From Actinokineospora baliensis (GTDB lineage Bacteria; Actinomycetota; Actinomycetes; Mycobacteriales; Pseudonocardiaceae): a stretch of DNA of 64,000 bases. The position numbers were made by a program, and so were the translations under genes. The notes beneath the pieces were generated by a model. That model saw only the letters and a program-made list of their open reading frames with translations. It ran no database searches and was not told the DNA's origin. Every line of letters begins with the position of its first letter. The stretch's first letter is position 1. Where the stretch lies: positions 5,072,001 through 5,136,000 of the forward strand of contig NZ_JAFBCK010000001.1 in assembly GCF_016907695.1 (NCBI RefSeq), in the 5' to 3' direction. Below are positions 25,794-34,626 of the stretch, in pieces.

Positions 25794-26957
25794 TCAGCCC
25801 GCGTGGGCCAGGACGGTCGGGGTGCGCACGGCCGGGTCGAACTTCTCGAAGTCCGCCAACCTGGCACCGCCCTCGTGGTCCGGGTCGATGTGCGCGAGCG
25901 GGTGGTCCGCGGTGTTGAGCAGCAGAGCCCACAGCGGGCGCAGCCGAGCCCCTCGGGCGGTCTTGGCGTCGAAAGCGTCGCAGCCGTAGTTGATCCAGCG
26001 GATGCCGTGCTCCGAGGCGTACTGGATCGCTTGGTAGTAGAGCAGGTTGAAGTAGAGCGAGGCCTCGCGGGCGACCGAGTAGTCGAACCCGGCCGAGCGG
26101 GCGTAGAACGTGTCGCCCCAGCGGATGAAGTGACCGAAACCGACCATTGTGGACTCCAGGTGCGCGCTGAAGACCGTGCTGATCCCGCTGGTCTCGGCCG
26201 CCTGCCTGCCGAACCTGTGCACCTCCGCCACCGGGTCCACGACGCGGCCGTACTTGCCCAGCAGTTGCGCCGACAGCCCGCCCAGTTCGGTGTAGCAGTC
26301 GCCGAGCCTGCTCACCCGCACCGAGCAACCGCTGCGCTCGAAGCGGCGCATCTCCCTGCGGAACTGGCGTTGCCTGGCGGGCAGTGAGTCCAGGTGCTCG
26401 TCGATCCCGCCCGGTGGCACCGCGATGACAGCGTCCGCGTCGACCACGAACAGCCGGTCGTCCGCGCCGACCAGCGGGCTCACCAGGTCAACGGTGTGGT
26501 CGGGCAGGTACAGCACGACACCGGCACCCCCCGAGGCCGCGGCGCGGTCACGGACCTCGGACAACAGCAACCCGGCCGCGGCGCGCCGGTCGGCGGGGGA
26601 GAGGTCGTCATCGACGAGGATCTCGCTGACATACCCCTCCCGCGTACCACCGACAACCAGCGGACGCCGCCGCGGCAGGTCGAAGAGCACCGCCGGGTCG
26701 TAATAGCGCGGCGCGTCCCCGAGAAACGTGTACAGCGGCAGCGCGGCGACGGGCCGCCCGTCAAGGGCGACAACCAGGTAGGCCACCTCGGCGTCGCTGT
26801 GGGTCTCCACGTAGCGCAGCCACGGGTAGCACGAGTACACCGAGCACCCCGCCGCCAGCCTGTCCCACACCGCTTGGCCCAGCGCGGAAATTGACGTGAC
26901 CGAGGTCAACGCGAACGGCAAACCAATGTCCCCTCGATCGGGCGGGTGGTGATCCAC
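25794..26957 (-). CDS. GNAT/FemAB-like acyltransferase
   Basis: The 387-aa protein resembles the large two-domain GNAT proteins (acetyltransferase domain 6 / FemAB-like fold). Recognisable parts are the N-terminal AALPLYTFLGDAPRYYDPAVLF, the middle LPARQRQFRREMRRFERSG, which aligns with the basic helix of these enzymes, and a C-terminal core SLYFNLLYYQAIQYASEHGIRWINYGCDAFDAK. Family members transfer acyl or aminoacyl groups to amines. The longest start is a GTG without a ribosome site; a TTG at 26921 is preceded by GAGGGGA at good spacing and may be the true start. Being divergent from the substrate-binding protein and next to the cluster A enzymes, it may acylate the product. That role is inferred. 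Confidence 0.72.
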   Translation of the reverse strand: MDHHPPDRGDIGLPFALTSVTSISALGQAVWDRLAAGCSVYSCYPWLRYVETHSDAEVAYLVVALDGRPVAALPLYTFLGDAPRYYDPAVLFDLPRRRPLVVGGTREGYVSEILVDDDLSPADRRAAAGLLLSEVRDRAAASGGAGVVLYLPDHTVDLVSPLVGADDRLFVVDADAVIAVPPGGIDEHLDSLPARQRQFRREMRRFERSGCSVRVSRLGDCYTELGGLSAQLLGKYGRVVDPVAEVHRFGRQAAETSGISTVFSAHLESTMVGFGHFIRWGDTFYARSAGFDYSVAREASLYFNLLYYQAIQYASEHGIRWINYGCDAFDAKTARGARLRPLWALLLNTADHPLAHIDPDHEGGARLADFEKFDPAVRTPTVLAHAG

Positions 26958-27079
26958 AACCAGCCTAGCCCGAACGCCACCGCCAGGCCCGGCAACCGGT
27001 TGGTGTCACCGGAAGTGGTTCGATCTCGCAGAACGAGTTCCGCCCGCGAGAACCCGGCGCACCAGGGCAACGATCTACG

Positions 27080-28765
27080 GTGTTGGCTGTGAAGCGAAGC
27101 CGGTCGTCGATGACCACCGTGGCCACGACTTCGGGCCTGCTGTCGGCCGTGAGCCGTGGTGGGACCACCCCGGGTGCAGGCTACGACGCCGCTGTAGCCG
27201 GGGTGGTGAACCCCTCCGACCACCGCGGTGGCACCCTCGTCCTCGACAACTCCGGTGACTGGGACTCGATCGACCCGGGCAACACCTACGTCGCCTACGC
27301 CTGGAACTTCGCGCGGCTCTACGCCCGCACGCTGACCACGTCCTCGGCGGGCGAAGGGCTGGTGCCCGACCTGGCCACCAGCCTCGGCCAGGTCAGCGCC
27401 GACGGCCTCACCTGGACCTACCGCCTCAAACCCGACCTCCTCATGGAGGACGGCGAGCCGATCACCTCGGCCATGGTCAGGCACGCGATCGAGCGCTCGG
27501 CCAGCTACTCGTCGGCGTTGCCCATCGGCCCGGTCTACTGGCGCGCGTTCCTGCGCGACAACGGGATCTCGACACCGGACCCGCTCACGATCACCTTCCG
27601 GTTGAGCAGGCCGATGGCCGAGTTCGACCACCTGGTGAGCATGCCGCAGACCGCCCCGGTCCCACCCGCCCGCGACACCGGCCCCGACTACTACCGGCGG
27701 CCGTTGTCCAGCGGCCCCTACCAGGTCGAGGACTACGCCCCGGGTGAGCGGCTGGAACTGACCAGGAATCCCCGGTGGAACCCCGCCACCGACCCGGTCC
27801 GCGCGCAGTTGGTCGACCGGGTGGTCGTCAACCTCAACGTCGACGCCGACGAGATCGACAGGAGGCTGTTCGCGGGCGAGGCGCACCTCGCCGTGGAGGG
27901 CGGTGGGGTACAGCGGCGCGGCCAAGCCGAACTCCTGGCCCGGCGGGAACTGAGGAGCAACGCGGACAACCCGATCAACGGTTTCGTCTGGTACGCCGCG
28001 ATCAGCACCGTCCTGCCACCGCTGGACAACGTGCACTGCAGGCGGGCGGTGCTCTACGCCGCGGACCACGCCGCCCTCCAGGGCGCGTTCGGTGGTCCGG
28101 TCGGCGGGCGGATCGCGCCGACCATGCTCCCGCCGACGATCCCCGGATCCCCACCCGCCGACTACGACCCGTACGGGTTCCTCAGCAACCCCCGCGGAGA
28201 CCTGGCCGCGGCCACGGCTGAGCTGGCGGCGGGCGGCCACCCGAACGGGTTCGCCACGACGATCTCGTTCCGCGACAACCGGCCGAAGGAACAAGCCGCC
28301 GCCGAGGCACTGCGGGACTCGCTCGCCCGCGTGGGCATCCGGGCCGACCTGCTCGGTTACCCGTCCGGCGAGATCGACGTGTACCCGGGCACCCCGGAGT
28401 TCGTGCACTCCCGCGGCCTCGGGATCAACATCACCGGGTGGGGCGCGGACTGGCCGTCGGGATTCGGGTTCCTGTACGCGATCTGCCACGGCGGCGCGAT
28501 CCTGCCGACCAGCAACTCCAACATCTCCGAGTTGGACGACCCCGCCGTCAACGACCTGCTCGACCGGGTGATGACCACCGCGGGAGCCGCGCAGCGGGCC
28601 GCGACCTACCGGGAGATCACCGAGCGGATCACCGAGCTCGCCGCGTTCCTGCCGATCGTGCACTCGCGGTCGCTGCTGTACCGGAACCCGGAGGTCACCA
28701 ACGTCGGGGTCAACCCGACGTTGCAGATGTACGACTACGCCCGGCTCGGAGTGCGGCCGCGTTGA
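27080..28765 (+). CDS. family-5 ABC substrate-binding protein lacking a signal peptide
   Basis: The body is a normal oligopeptide/nickel-type binding protein (SBP_bac_5): GGTLVLDNSGDWDSIDPGNTY near residue 55, LSSGPYQVEDYAPGERLELTRNP in the middle, and NDLLDRVMTTAGAAQRAATYREI near the end. Family members are exported lipoproteins. Here the N-terminus (KRSRSSMTTVATTSGLLSAVSRGG) has no hydrophobic core, and the expected lipobox Cys is absent (SAVSRGG where LLAACGG would be usual). No permease or ATPase genes accompany it. It may be a cytoplasmic peptide-binding protein recruited to cluster A. GTG at 27080 or 27089, or ATG at 27110, could be the start. The 3' end overlaps the convergent aminotransferase by 56 nt. 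Confidence 0.82.
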   Translation: MLAVKRSRSSMTTVATTSGLLSAVSRGGTTPGAGYDAAVAGVVNPSDHRGGTLVLDNSGDWDSIDPGNTYVAYAWNFARLYARTLTTSSAGEGLVPDLATSLGQVSADGLTWTYRLKPDLLMEDGEPITSAMVRHAIERSASYSSALPIGPVYWRAFLRDNGISTPDPLTITFRLSRPMAEFDHLVSMPQTAPVPPARDTGPDYYRRPLSSGPYQVEDYAPGERLELTRNPRWNPATDPVRAQLVDRVVVNLNVDADEIDRRLFAGEAHLAVEGGGVQRRGQAELLARRELRSNADNPINGFVWYAAISTVLPPLDNVHCRRAVLYAADHAALQGAFGGPVGGRIAPTMLPPTIPGSPPADYDPYGFLSNPRGDLAAATAELAAGGHPNGFATTISFRDNRPKEQAAAEALRDSLARVGIRADLLGYPSGEIDVYPGTPEFVHSRGLGINITGWGADWPSGFGFLYAICHGGAILPTSNSNISELDDPAVNDLLDRVMTTAGAAQRAATYREITERITELAAFLPIVHSRSLLYRNPEVTNVGVNPTLQMYDYARLGVRPR

Positions 28766-29867
28766 CCCGCGACAGCCTGCTGATGGCCGTCTCCAGCACC
28801 TCGGGCGCGCAGGCGAAGCACATCCGCACCCGGGCGGGGCTCCCGCCGAAGGGCTGCCCGCCCGCGAGGTCGACCCCGGCGTCGACCAACGCGGCTTGGA
28901 CGTCGCCGGTGGCCGCCAGCGGCCCGGCCGCGGCCAGCCACGCCAGGTAGGTGCCCTCCGGGGGAGTACCGGCCAGCAACGGGATCTCCGTGCCCAGAGC
29001 GGTGAACAGCCGCTCGCGGTTGGCGCTCAACTGCCGCAGGGTCTCGGTCAACCACGGCTCCCCGTGGTCCCAGGCCGCGCTCGCCGCGAGCGCGGCGACC
29101 ACGGACGTGGTCCCGGTCAGCGCGGGCGCCACCGTGGCGAGGCGTTGTGCTGCTTCGGCCCCGGCGACAGCCGCCGCGCAGCGCAGGCCCGCCAGGTTGA
29201 ACGCCTTGCTCGCCGACACGACCGACACCACCCGGTCCGCGGTCTCGGGGCACGCCGCCGCGAACGGCGTGTGCCGGGACCCGGTGAACACGACGTCGGC
29301 GAACACCTCGTCGGAGAGCACGAACGCCGACCCCGCCCGAACGACCTCCGCGACGGCGCGCAGCTCCGCGCCGCTGAACACCCGGCCGGTCGGGTTGTGC
29401 GGACTGGTCAGGACCACCAGCGGTGGCCGCCGCAGTTCCACGAGCCGCGCGAGGGCCGCCGCGTCGACCTGACCGTCAGGACCCAGGGGCCAGCGCACCA
29501 AGCGCCTGCCCAGCTCGCCGACGGCGCGCAGCATCGGCGGGTACGCCGGGGTCATCACGACGACCGTGTCCCCGGGGTCGGTCGTCGCCAGCACGGTCGC
29601 CGCGATGGCGTGCACCGCACCGGAGTACCAGTGGACCTGGTCGGCCCCGACCGACCAGCGGTGCCGGTGGCGCAGCCACCTCCGCAGGCTGTCGGTGGCG
29701 AAGTCGAACCCCACCGGGTAGCTCAGCGTGCCGTCCGCGTAGCCGCGGATCGCCTGGCGCACGCACTCAGCGCCCGGCAGCCCCATCTCGGCGAGCCACA
29801 TGCCGAGCGCTCCCGGCGCGGTCTCGGCCGCGGACAGCGGGGTGAACGCGGGCCCGGCGTCGTTCAC
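28710..29867 (-). CDS. PatB/MalY-type class I/II PLP aminotransferase or C-S lyase
   Basis: From the GTG overlapping the reductase stop (GTGA at 29864-29867; a GTG at 29870 is an alternative) the product is 385 aa. PLP-fold motifs: YSGAVHAIAATVL, TPAYPPM, TSPHNPTGRVF, the Asp in VLSDEVFADVVF and the Schiff-base Lys in VSASKAFNLAGLRCA. The closest pattern is the MalY/PatB cystathionine beta-lyase subgroup, which includes both lyases and aminotransferases. It is the last gene of the cluster A enzyme operon. Transamination of an aldehyde or ketone made on the peptide or product is one plausible role, and Cys beta-elimination is another, since the precursor ends in a Cys-containing segment. Both are inference. 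Confidence 0.85.
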   Translation of the reverse strand: MNDAGPAFTPLSAAETAPGALGMWLAEMGLPGAECVRQAIRGYADGTLSYPVGFDFATDSLRRWLRHRHRWSVGADQVHWYSGAVHAIAATVLATTDPGDTVVVMTPAYPPMLRAVGELGRRLVRWPLGPDGQVDAAALARLVELRRPPLVVLTSPHNPTGRVFSGAELRAVAEVVRAGSAFVLSDEVFADVVFTGSRHTPFAAACPETADRVVSVVSASKAFNLAGLRCAAAVAGAEAAQRLATVAPALTGTTSVVAALAASAAWDHGEPWLTETLRQLSANRERLFTALGTEIPLLAGTPPEGTYLAWLAAAGPLAATGDVQAALVDAGVDLAGGQPFGGSPARVRMCFACAPEVLETAISRLSRVNAAALRAGRSRTSATSG

Positions 29868-30883
29868 CACGGCTCGAACCGACCGATGAAGTCGCACGGA
29901 TAGCCCCACCGCGGCGTTGAGACCTCGTCGAGCCGTGCGCGCTCGTCCGACCCGAGTACCAGGTCGGCGGCGCGCAAGTTCGCCGCCAGTTGCTCGCGGG
30001 TGCGCGCGCCGAGCACGATCGAGGCGACCGGACGCCTGGCCAGCGTCCACGCGAGTGCGACGGTCCCCACCTCGGTGCCGCGGTCGTCGGCGATCTCCCG
30101 CAGCGCGGCCAGCACCCGCCAGTTCCGCTCGGTGTCGTACTCGGCCAGTTCGGCCCGCCACCGGGCCAGCCGCGCACCGGCGGGGGGCTCGGCGCCGGGG
30201 TGGTACTTGCCGCTGAGGAACCCGCGGGCGAGCGGGCTGTAGACGAGCACACCGAGCCCGAGGTGCTTGGCCGCGGGCACCAGCTCCCGCTCGACGTCGC
30301 GGGTCACCAACGACCAGGGGACCTGCAGCGCCACCGGACCCGCGGTCCCGCGGGCCTCGGCGCGCAGCACCGCCTCGGTCGCCCGGTAGGCGGCGAAGTT
30401 CGACACCCCGATGTAGCGGACCTTGCCCGCCCGCACGAGCGCGTCGCAGGTGCCCAGCGTCTCCTCGATGGGCACGGTGCGGTCCTGCATGTGCAGCCAG
30501 AGCACGTCGATCCAGTCGGTGTCCAGCCGTCCGAGCGACTCCTCCACCGAGCGCAGCACCGCGCTGCGCGAGAGCCCGTAGGTGCTCGACGCGGGCGCCG
30601 CGCCCGCGTCAGCCGCCCCGGTGGGGAAGCGGACTTTGGTGCACAAGACGACGTCGCGGCGGCGCTTGCCGATCGCCTTCCCCAACACCACCTCGCTGTC
30701 GCCGTAGGCGTTGGCCGTGTCGAAGGTGTCGACCCCGGAGTCCAGCGCGAGCCCGACGATGCCGTCGACCGCGCCCGGTTCGGCGCCGATCGCGCCGAAC
30801 GGGCCGTCACCGAAGGTCATCGCGCCCAGCGACAGCGCGCTCACCCGCAACCCGGACCGGCCGACCGGGCGCCGCGGGATCAC
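29864..30883 (-). CDS. aldo/keto reductase
   Basis: The GTG at 30883 overlaps the carbamoyltransferase stop; the protein is 339 aa. It has the AKR barrel motifs: GVDTFDTANAYGDSE (catalytic Asp and Tyr), VLCTKVRF (catalytic Lys), DVLWLHMQD (catalytic His), YIGVSNFAAY and the C-terminal NADPH-binding VASIVLGARTREQLAANL. It resembles the YajO/Tas-like aldo/keto reductase subgroup. In this operon it probably reduces a carbonyl intermediate, or oxidises the alcohol, in step with the aminotransferase that follows it by a four-base overlap. Confidence 0.88.
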   Translation of the reverse strand: MIPRRPVGRSGLRVSALSLGAMTFGDGPFGAIGAEPGAVDGIVGLALDSGVDTFDTANAYGDSEVVLGKAIGKRRRDVVLCTKVRFPTGAADAGAAPASSTYGLSRSAVLRSVEESLGRLDTDWIDVLWLHMQDRTVPIEETLGTCDALVRAGKVRYIGVSNFAAYRATEAVLRAEARGTAGPVALQVPWSLVTRDVERELVPAAKHLGLGVLVYSPLARGFLSGKYHPGAEPPAGARLARWRAELAEYDTERNWRVLAALREIADDRGTEVGTVALAWTLARRPVASIVLGARTREQLAANLRAADLVLGSDERARLDEVSTPRWGYPCDFIGRFEPW

Positions 30884-32529
30884 CGCCGCAGCCCGTGCTT
30901 GACCACGTGGAACCCGTCGGCGCACAACACCCGGACCGGCGACTCGGCGAACGCGGTCACCGCGTCGAGCGGGGTTTCCACGATCGGCTCACCGCGCAGG
31001 TTGAACGAGGTGTTGATGACCAGCGGCACCCCGGTGCGACCCAGGAACTCCCGCAGCAGCAGGTGCACGACGGGGTTGTCGGTCGCGGCGAGGGTCTGCA
31101 CCCGCGCGGTCCCGTCGACGTGCACGACGGCCGGAGCCAGCTCCGCGGTCCGCGGCCGGACCGGCGGGGTGAACAGCATGTGCGGTGAGCGGCCGCAGTC
31201 GAACCACTCCGACACGTGCTCCTCCAGCACGATCGGGGCGAGCGGCCGGAACGGCTCCCGGGACTTCACCGCCGCGTTGAGGTGGTCGCGGGTGTCGACC
31301 GAGCGCGGGTCGCCGAACACGCTGCGGTGGCCGAGGGCCCGGGGGCCGATCTCCGACCCCTCCTGGAACCACATCACCAGTTCGCCGTCGGCGAGGTGCG
31401 CGGCGGCGCGGCGGGCGCACTCGTCCTGGCCGACATCGCTGATCTCGGCGTCCAGCCCCGCCTCCGCCAGGGCGCCTGCTGTGTCCGAGCGCGCATAGGC
31501 CCTGCCGAGGCACGGCGTGGCGAGCCCGCCGGTCCGTTCCTGCCCGAGGATCACGTGCGCGCCGTAGTAGGCGGCGCCGAGGGAGATGCCGTTGTCGGCC
31601 GCCGCGGGGAAGACGAACACGTCGTCGAACCCGGATTCGGTGAGCACCCGCTGGTTGCCCAGGCAGTTGAGCGCGACCCCGCCCGCCACGCACAGCACGT
31701 CGCTGCCGGTGAGCCGTCGGGCCACGCGGGCGTAGAACAGCATGACCCGCTCGAGCGCGGCCTGGAAACTGGCTGCGACGTCGGCCCGCTCCGCGAAGGA
31801 GGCGGCGGGCACCTCGCGCATGTCCTTCCAGATGCCCTCGTTGTCGATCTCCACCACGGACTCGCCGAAGCGCATCCTGGCCAGCAACCGGTCGAGGTGG
31901 CGCGGGGTCCCGTACCCGGCGAGCCCCATCGCCTTGCCCTCGTCGACCACGGTGAAGCCGGACAGCACGGTCCCGACGCGGTAGAAGATGCCGAGCGACT
32001 CGCTCAAGTGGATCCCGTCGGGGCGCCCGGAGACCTGGTGCAGCAGCGTCAAGCCGCGCTCGTCACCGCGGTAGATCGACACCGCCTCGTAGGCGTCCTG
32101 GCCGGTGGCGTCGCCGTAGCCGTCGAGCACCAGCACCGCCGCCTCCGCCGCCGCCGACCCGTAGAACGCCGACGCCGCGTGCGCGAGGTGGTGGTTGAGG
32201 TACACCGCCCGGTCGAGCAGGGGGAACGCGGTGTGCAGCGAGTTCCCGATCCACAGCCGCACGTCCGACTCGGCCACCCCCGCCGCCGACAGGCAGTAGT
32301 CGACCATCCGCCGCAGCCGCGCCGTGTGCTCGGCCGAGGACCCGCCGTCGAGGTCCAGCTTGGTGAACACGGCGGCGTCGTGGCGGTCCAGGCCCTGGAA
32401 GTCCAGGCCGTGCCGCAGCCGGGTGAGCCGCTCCTCCTCGATGGCCACGACCGGCTCAGCGCCGTGGAACAGGCACAGCGCCCGGTCGTGCACCGAGTCG
32501 GAGAAACCGATGACGTAGGGGGCGCTCAC
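30880..32529 (-). CDS. NodU/CmcH-type O-carbamoyltransferase
   Basis: From the GTG at 32529, overlapping the methyltransferase stop, the protein is 549 aa, the usual family length. The N-terminal Kae1-like domain has VIGFSDSVHDRALCL, the metal-binding NHHLAHAASAFYGS and VLVLDGYGD. Further motifs are VAGGVALNCLGNQ and, in the C-terminal YrdC-like part, GSEIGPRALGHRSVFGDPR. Members transfer carbamoyl from carbamoyl phosphate, through a carbamoyl-adenylate, to a hydroxyl group (as in cephamycin, tobramycin, novobiocin and Nod factor pathways). Carbamoylation of a hydroxyl installed by one of the oxygenases in the operon would fit. Confidence 0.92.
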   Translation of the reverse strand: MSAPYVIGFSDSVHDRALCLFHGAEPVVAIEEERLTRLRHGLDFQGLDRHDAAVFTKLDLDGGSSAEHTARLRRMVDYCLSAAGVAESDVRLWIGNSLHTAFPLLDRAVYLNHHLAHAASAFYGSAAAEAAVLVLDGYGDATGQDAYEAVSIYRGDERGLTLLHQVSGRPDGIHLSESLGIFYRVGTVLSGFTVVDEGKAMGLAGYGTPRHLDRLLARMRFGESVVEIDNEGIWKDMREVPAASFAERADVAASFQAALERVMLFYARVARRLTGSDVLCVAGGVALNCLGNQRVLTESGFDDVFVFPAAADNGISLGAAYYGAHVILGQERTGGLATPCLGRAYARSDTAGALAEAGLDAEISDVGQDECARRAAAHLADGELVMWFQEGSEIGPRALGHRSVFGDPRSVDTRDHLNAAVKSREPFRPLAPIVLEEHVSEWFDCGRSPHMLFTPPVRPRTAELAPAVVHVDGTARVQTLAATDNPVVHLLLREFLGRTGVPLVINTSFNLRGEPIVETPLDAVTAFAESPVRVLCADGFHVVKHGLRR

Positions 32530-33626
32530 CGCGGCACCTCGCCTTCCATGATCAGGGTGTACGGCAGTCCGGCGCCGGTCGCCTCGTTCGCCCACGAGTA
32601 GTCGAGCCGGGGGTCGCCGACGCGGCTGTCGCCGGGGACGCAGCGGCGCACGCCGACCAGCCCCGAACCCGCCAGCAGCGCGGCCAGGGTCGCCTCGTCG
32701 TAGCCGAAGCGGTGGCGGTCGGCGACCCACGGGAACTCCCCGGCCCCCGCGTAGTGCAGGAAGGCGGCCAACGGCGACGCCGATGGCGCGCGCTCCCAGC
32801 GCCGTTCGAACTCGGCGAAGAACTCCGCGCGGCCCTCGACGTAGGCCCGGGCGAACGCGGCGATATCGGGCACCGCGACCCGCAGCACCGCACCGGGCGC
32901 CAGCACGCGGACGCACTCGGCGAGCACCGCGCCCGCGTCCGCGGGGTATTCCAGGTGCTCCAGCAGGTGCGCGATGTAGACGGCCTCGGCCGAGTCGTCG
33001 GCGAAAGGCAGACCGTCGCGCACGTCCACCCGCAGGTCGGCGGCGGGGGAAACCAGGTCGATGTTGACCCAGCCCGCCATGGGGTGCTCGCCGCAGCCCA
33101 GGTGCAGTCGGACCGGGCCGCCCTCGGCGAGGTCAGCCGCCACGGCGGCCGACCTCGCCCGGTGCGCCACGGCGACCTGATCGGCCAGCTCCCGCACCAG
33201 GTGCAGGGACAGGTGCAGCACCAAAGCTGGATCACCGGGCGGGGCGGTGCCGGGGTCAGAGGCCGCCAGGTGCGCTCTCAAGCGCACGAGGTGCCCGATC
33301 AGCGCGGCCGCGACCTGGTCCACGGCGGCCTGGTCGAGTTCACCCGCCTGCCCACCCCCGTCGGCTACCAACACCCGGTGTTCGAGTGCTTCGGCGAACG
33401 CCCTCGCCGCGGCACCGCCCACGTCGTCACCGCCGCTGTCACCGTCCACCCAGGACTCCCGGGTGCGCGGCCCGGCGAAGTGGGTGAGCAGTCGCAGAGG
33501 GAGATCGCCGGGGCGCGACACCCCGACCCGGTCCGGGCCCAGCACCCGGACGAGCGCGCCGCCCGCGCCGGTCGCCACCGCGGCCACGCCGGGGCCGAGC
33601 CGGTAGTGCGGGCCGTCGCCGGTCAC
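32526..33626 (-). CDS. SAM-dependent methyltransferase with N-terminal winged-helix-like domain
   Basis: The GTG at 33626 overlaps the oxidase stop (GTGA); length 366 aa. The C-terminal 190 residues are a class I methyltransferase (VRLHLGCGEHPMAGWVNID, HLLEHLEYP, VLRVAVPDIAAF). The first 90 or so residues are unusual: YRLGPGVAAV, a strand-rich stretch, then DLPLRLLTHFAGPRT, a pattern resembling the small winged-helix units found at the front of some peptide-modifying enzymes. If it binds the leader peptide, the enzyme acts on the peptide. Otherwise it acts on the released product. The domain assignment is tentative; the methyltransferase fold is clear. Confidence 0.8.
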   Translation of the reverse strand: MTGDGPHYRLGPGVAAVATGAGGALVRVLGPDRVGVSRPGDLPLRLLTHFAGPRTRESWVDGDSGGDDVGGAAARAFAEALEHRVLVADGGGQAGELDQAAVDQVAAALIGHLVRLRAHLAASDPGTAPPGDPALVLHLSLHLVRELADQVAVAHRARSAAVAADLAEGGPVRLHLGCGEHPMAGWVNIDLVSPAADLRVDVRDGLPFADDSAEAVYIAHLLEHLEYPADAGAVLAECVRVLAPGAVLRVAVPDIAAFARAYVEGRAEFFAEFERRWERAPSASPLAAFLHYAGAGEFPWVADRHRFGYDEATLAALLAGSGLVGVRRCVPGDSRVGDPRLDYSWANEATGAGLPYTLIMEGEVPR

Positions 33627-34621
33627 GCCGACCACGTGAGCGGGCCGTCGACGGCGCCGTAGAACTCCTTCATCTCCCGGTAGCACCCCGCCTGCACCGC
33701 GATGAAGGACACGAGGGTGTCGCGCACGCGCCGCTGCTCGGCCGACGACAGGGCGGCGCGCTCGGCGAACACCTGCTCGGCGATGCTGCCGTGGTCAGCG
33801 GCCTCGTCCTCGAGTTCGTGACCGCGGAAGGGCATCAGCGCCTCGGCGGGCAGCAGGTCCCTGGCGATCAGCTCGTCCCAGCCGCGCTTGATGGCCGTGT
33901 CGGTCTTCGGGCTCTCGTTGACCGCCGCGCACACCGCGTACGAGAGCGGGTCGTGGCCCGCGAGGACGCGCAGGAAGTTGATCACGTTCTGGGTGCCGGG
34001 CAGCGGGCGGCTGCGCGCCAGCTCCGCCGCGCTGATCCCGGCCGCCAGCAGCCCCTCGCGCAGCCAGCGCCCGTGCTGCCACTCGTCGGCGAACAGGTGC
34101 GACAGCGCGTCTCGGACCCCCGGATCGGCGGCCTGCGCCACCGCGGGACTGATGTGGAAGGGCGCCGAGCTGACGAAGTGCCAGGTCTCGACCAGCGAGC
34201 CGAGCAGCCTGCGCCGGTGCAGGCTGCCGCCGAGCAGATCGGCCTGCTCGCTCATCCTGGTGCGCAGGGTCCGGCCGACCGACACGATGTGGCGCTGGAA
34301 CGCCGCCGCGGGCACCGGCTGGTCCGCGGTGTCGGTGACCACACCGAGCGCGTAGAGCTCGGTGACCGCTCTCGCCACCCGCGCGGGCGGCGCGGCCAGC
34401 GCTTCGGCCACCCCGGCCACGGTCCGCTCGCCGTCGCACAGCGCGATCACCCCCGCCATGCGGCGGGCGGTGGAGCCCGAGAACCGGTGCTCGCACCAGC
34501 CGAGGTCGACCGCGTCGAGCACACCGCCCGCGCTGCTCACCGCGACGACCGGCAGCGGTGTGGCCGCCTGCGCCAACACCCCGCCCGCCAGGCTGTCCTG
34601 CTCCATCGTCACCACGGTCAT
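33623..34621 (-). CDS. haem-oxygenase-like di-iron oxidase with PqqD/RRE-like N-terminal domain
   Basis: The 332-aa protein has two parts. Residues about 25-100 (STARRMAGVIALCDGERTVA, then GVAEALAAPPARVARAV and LYALGVV) match the winged-helix pattern of PqqD, the RiPP recognition element. The rest is an all-helical PqqC/TenA-like fold with three acidic-x-x-His motifs (VETWHF, DEWQHG, AADHGS) fitting the metal ligands of haem-oxygenase-like di-iron oxidases, enzymes that cleave C-C bonds or oxidise amines and acids. ATG at 34621 is nearly abutting GAAGGGG; a GTG at 34615 is better spaced. It lies 5 nt after the PhyH gene. This fusion is the strongest hint that the enzymes work on the peptide encoded at 35532-35672. 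Confidence 0.78.
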   Translation of the reverse strand: MTVVTMEQDSLAGGVLAQAATPLPVVAVSSAGGVLDAVDLGWCEHRFSGSTARRMAGVIALCDGERTVAGVAEALAAPPARVARAVTELYALGVVTDTADQPVPAAAFQRHIVSVGRTLRTRMSEQADLLGGSLHRRRLLGSLVETWHFVSSAPFHISPAVAQAADPGVRDALSHLFADEWQHGRWLREGLLAAGISAAELARSRPLPGTQNVINFLRVLAGHDPLSYAVCAAVNESPKTDTAIKRGWDELIARDLLPAEALMPFRGHELEDEAADHGSIAEQVFAERAALSSAEQRRVRDTLVSFIAVQAGCYREMKEFYGAVDGPLTWSA

Positions 34622-34626
34622 CCCCT

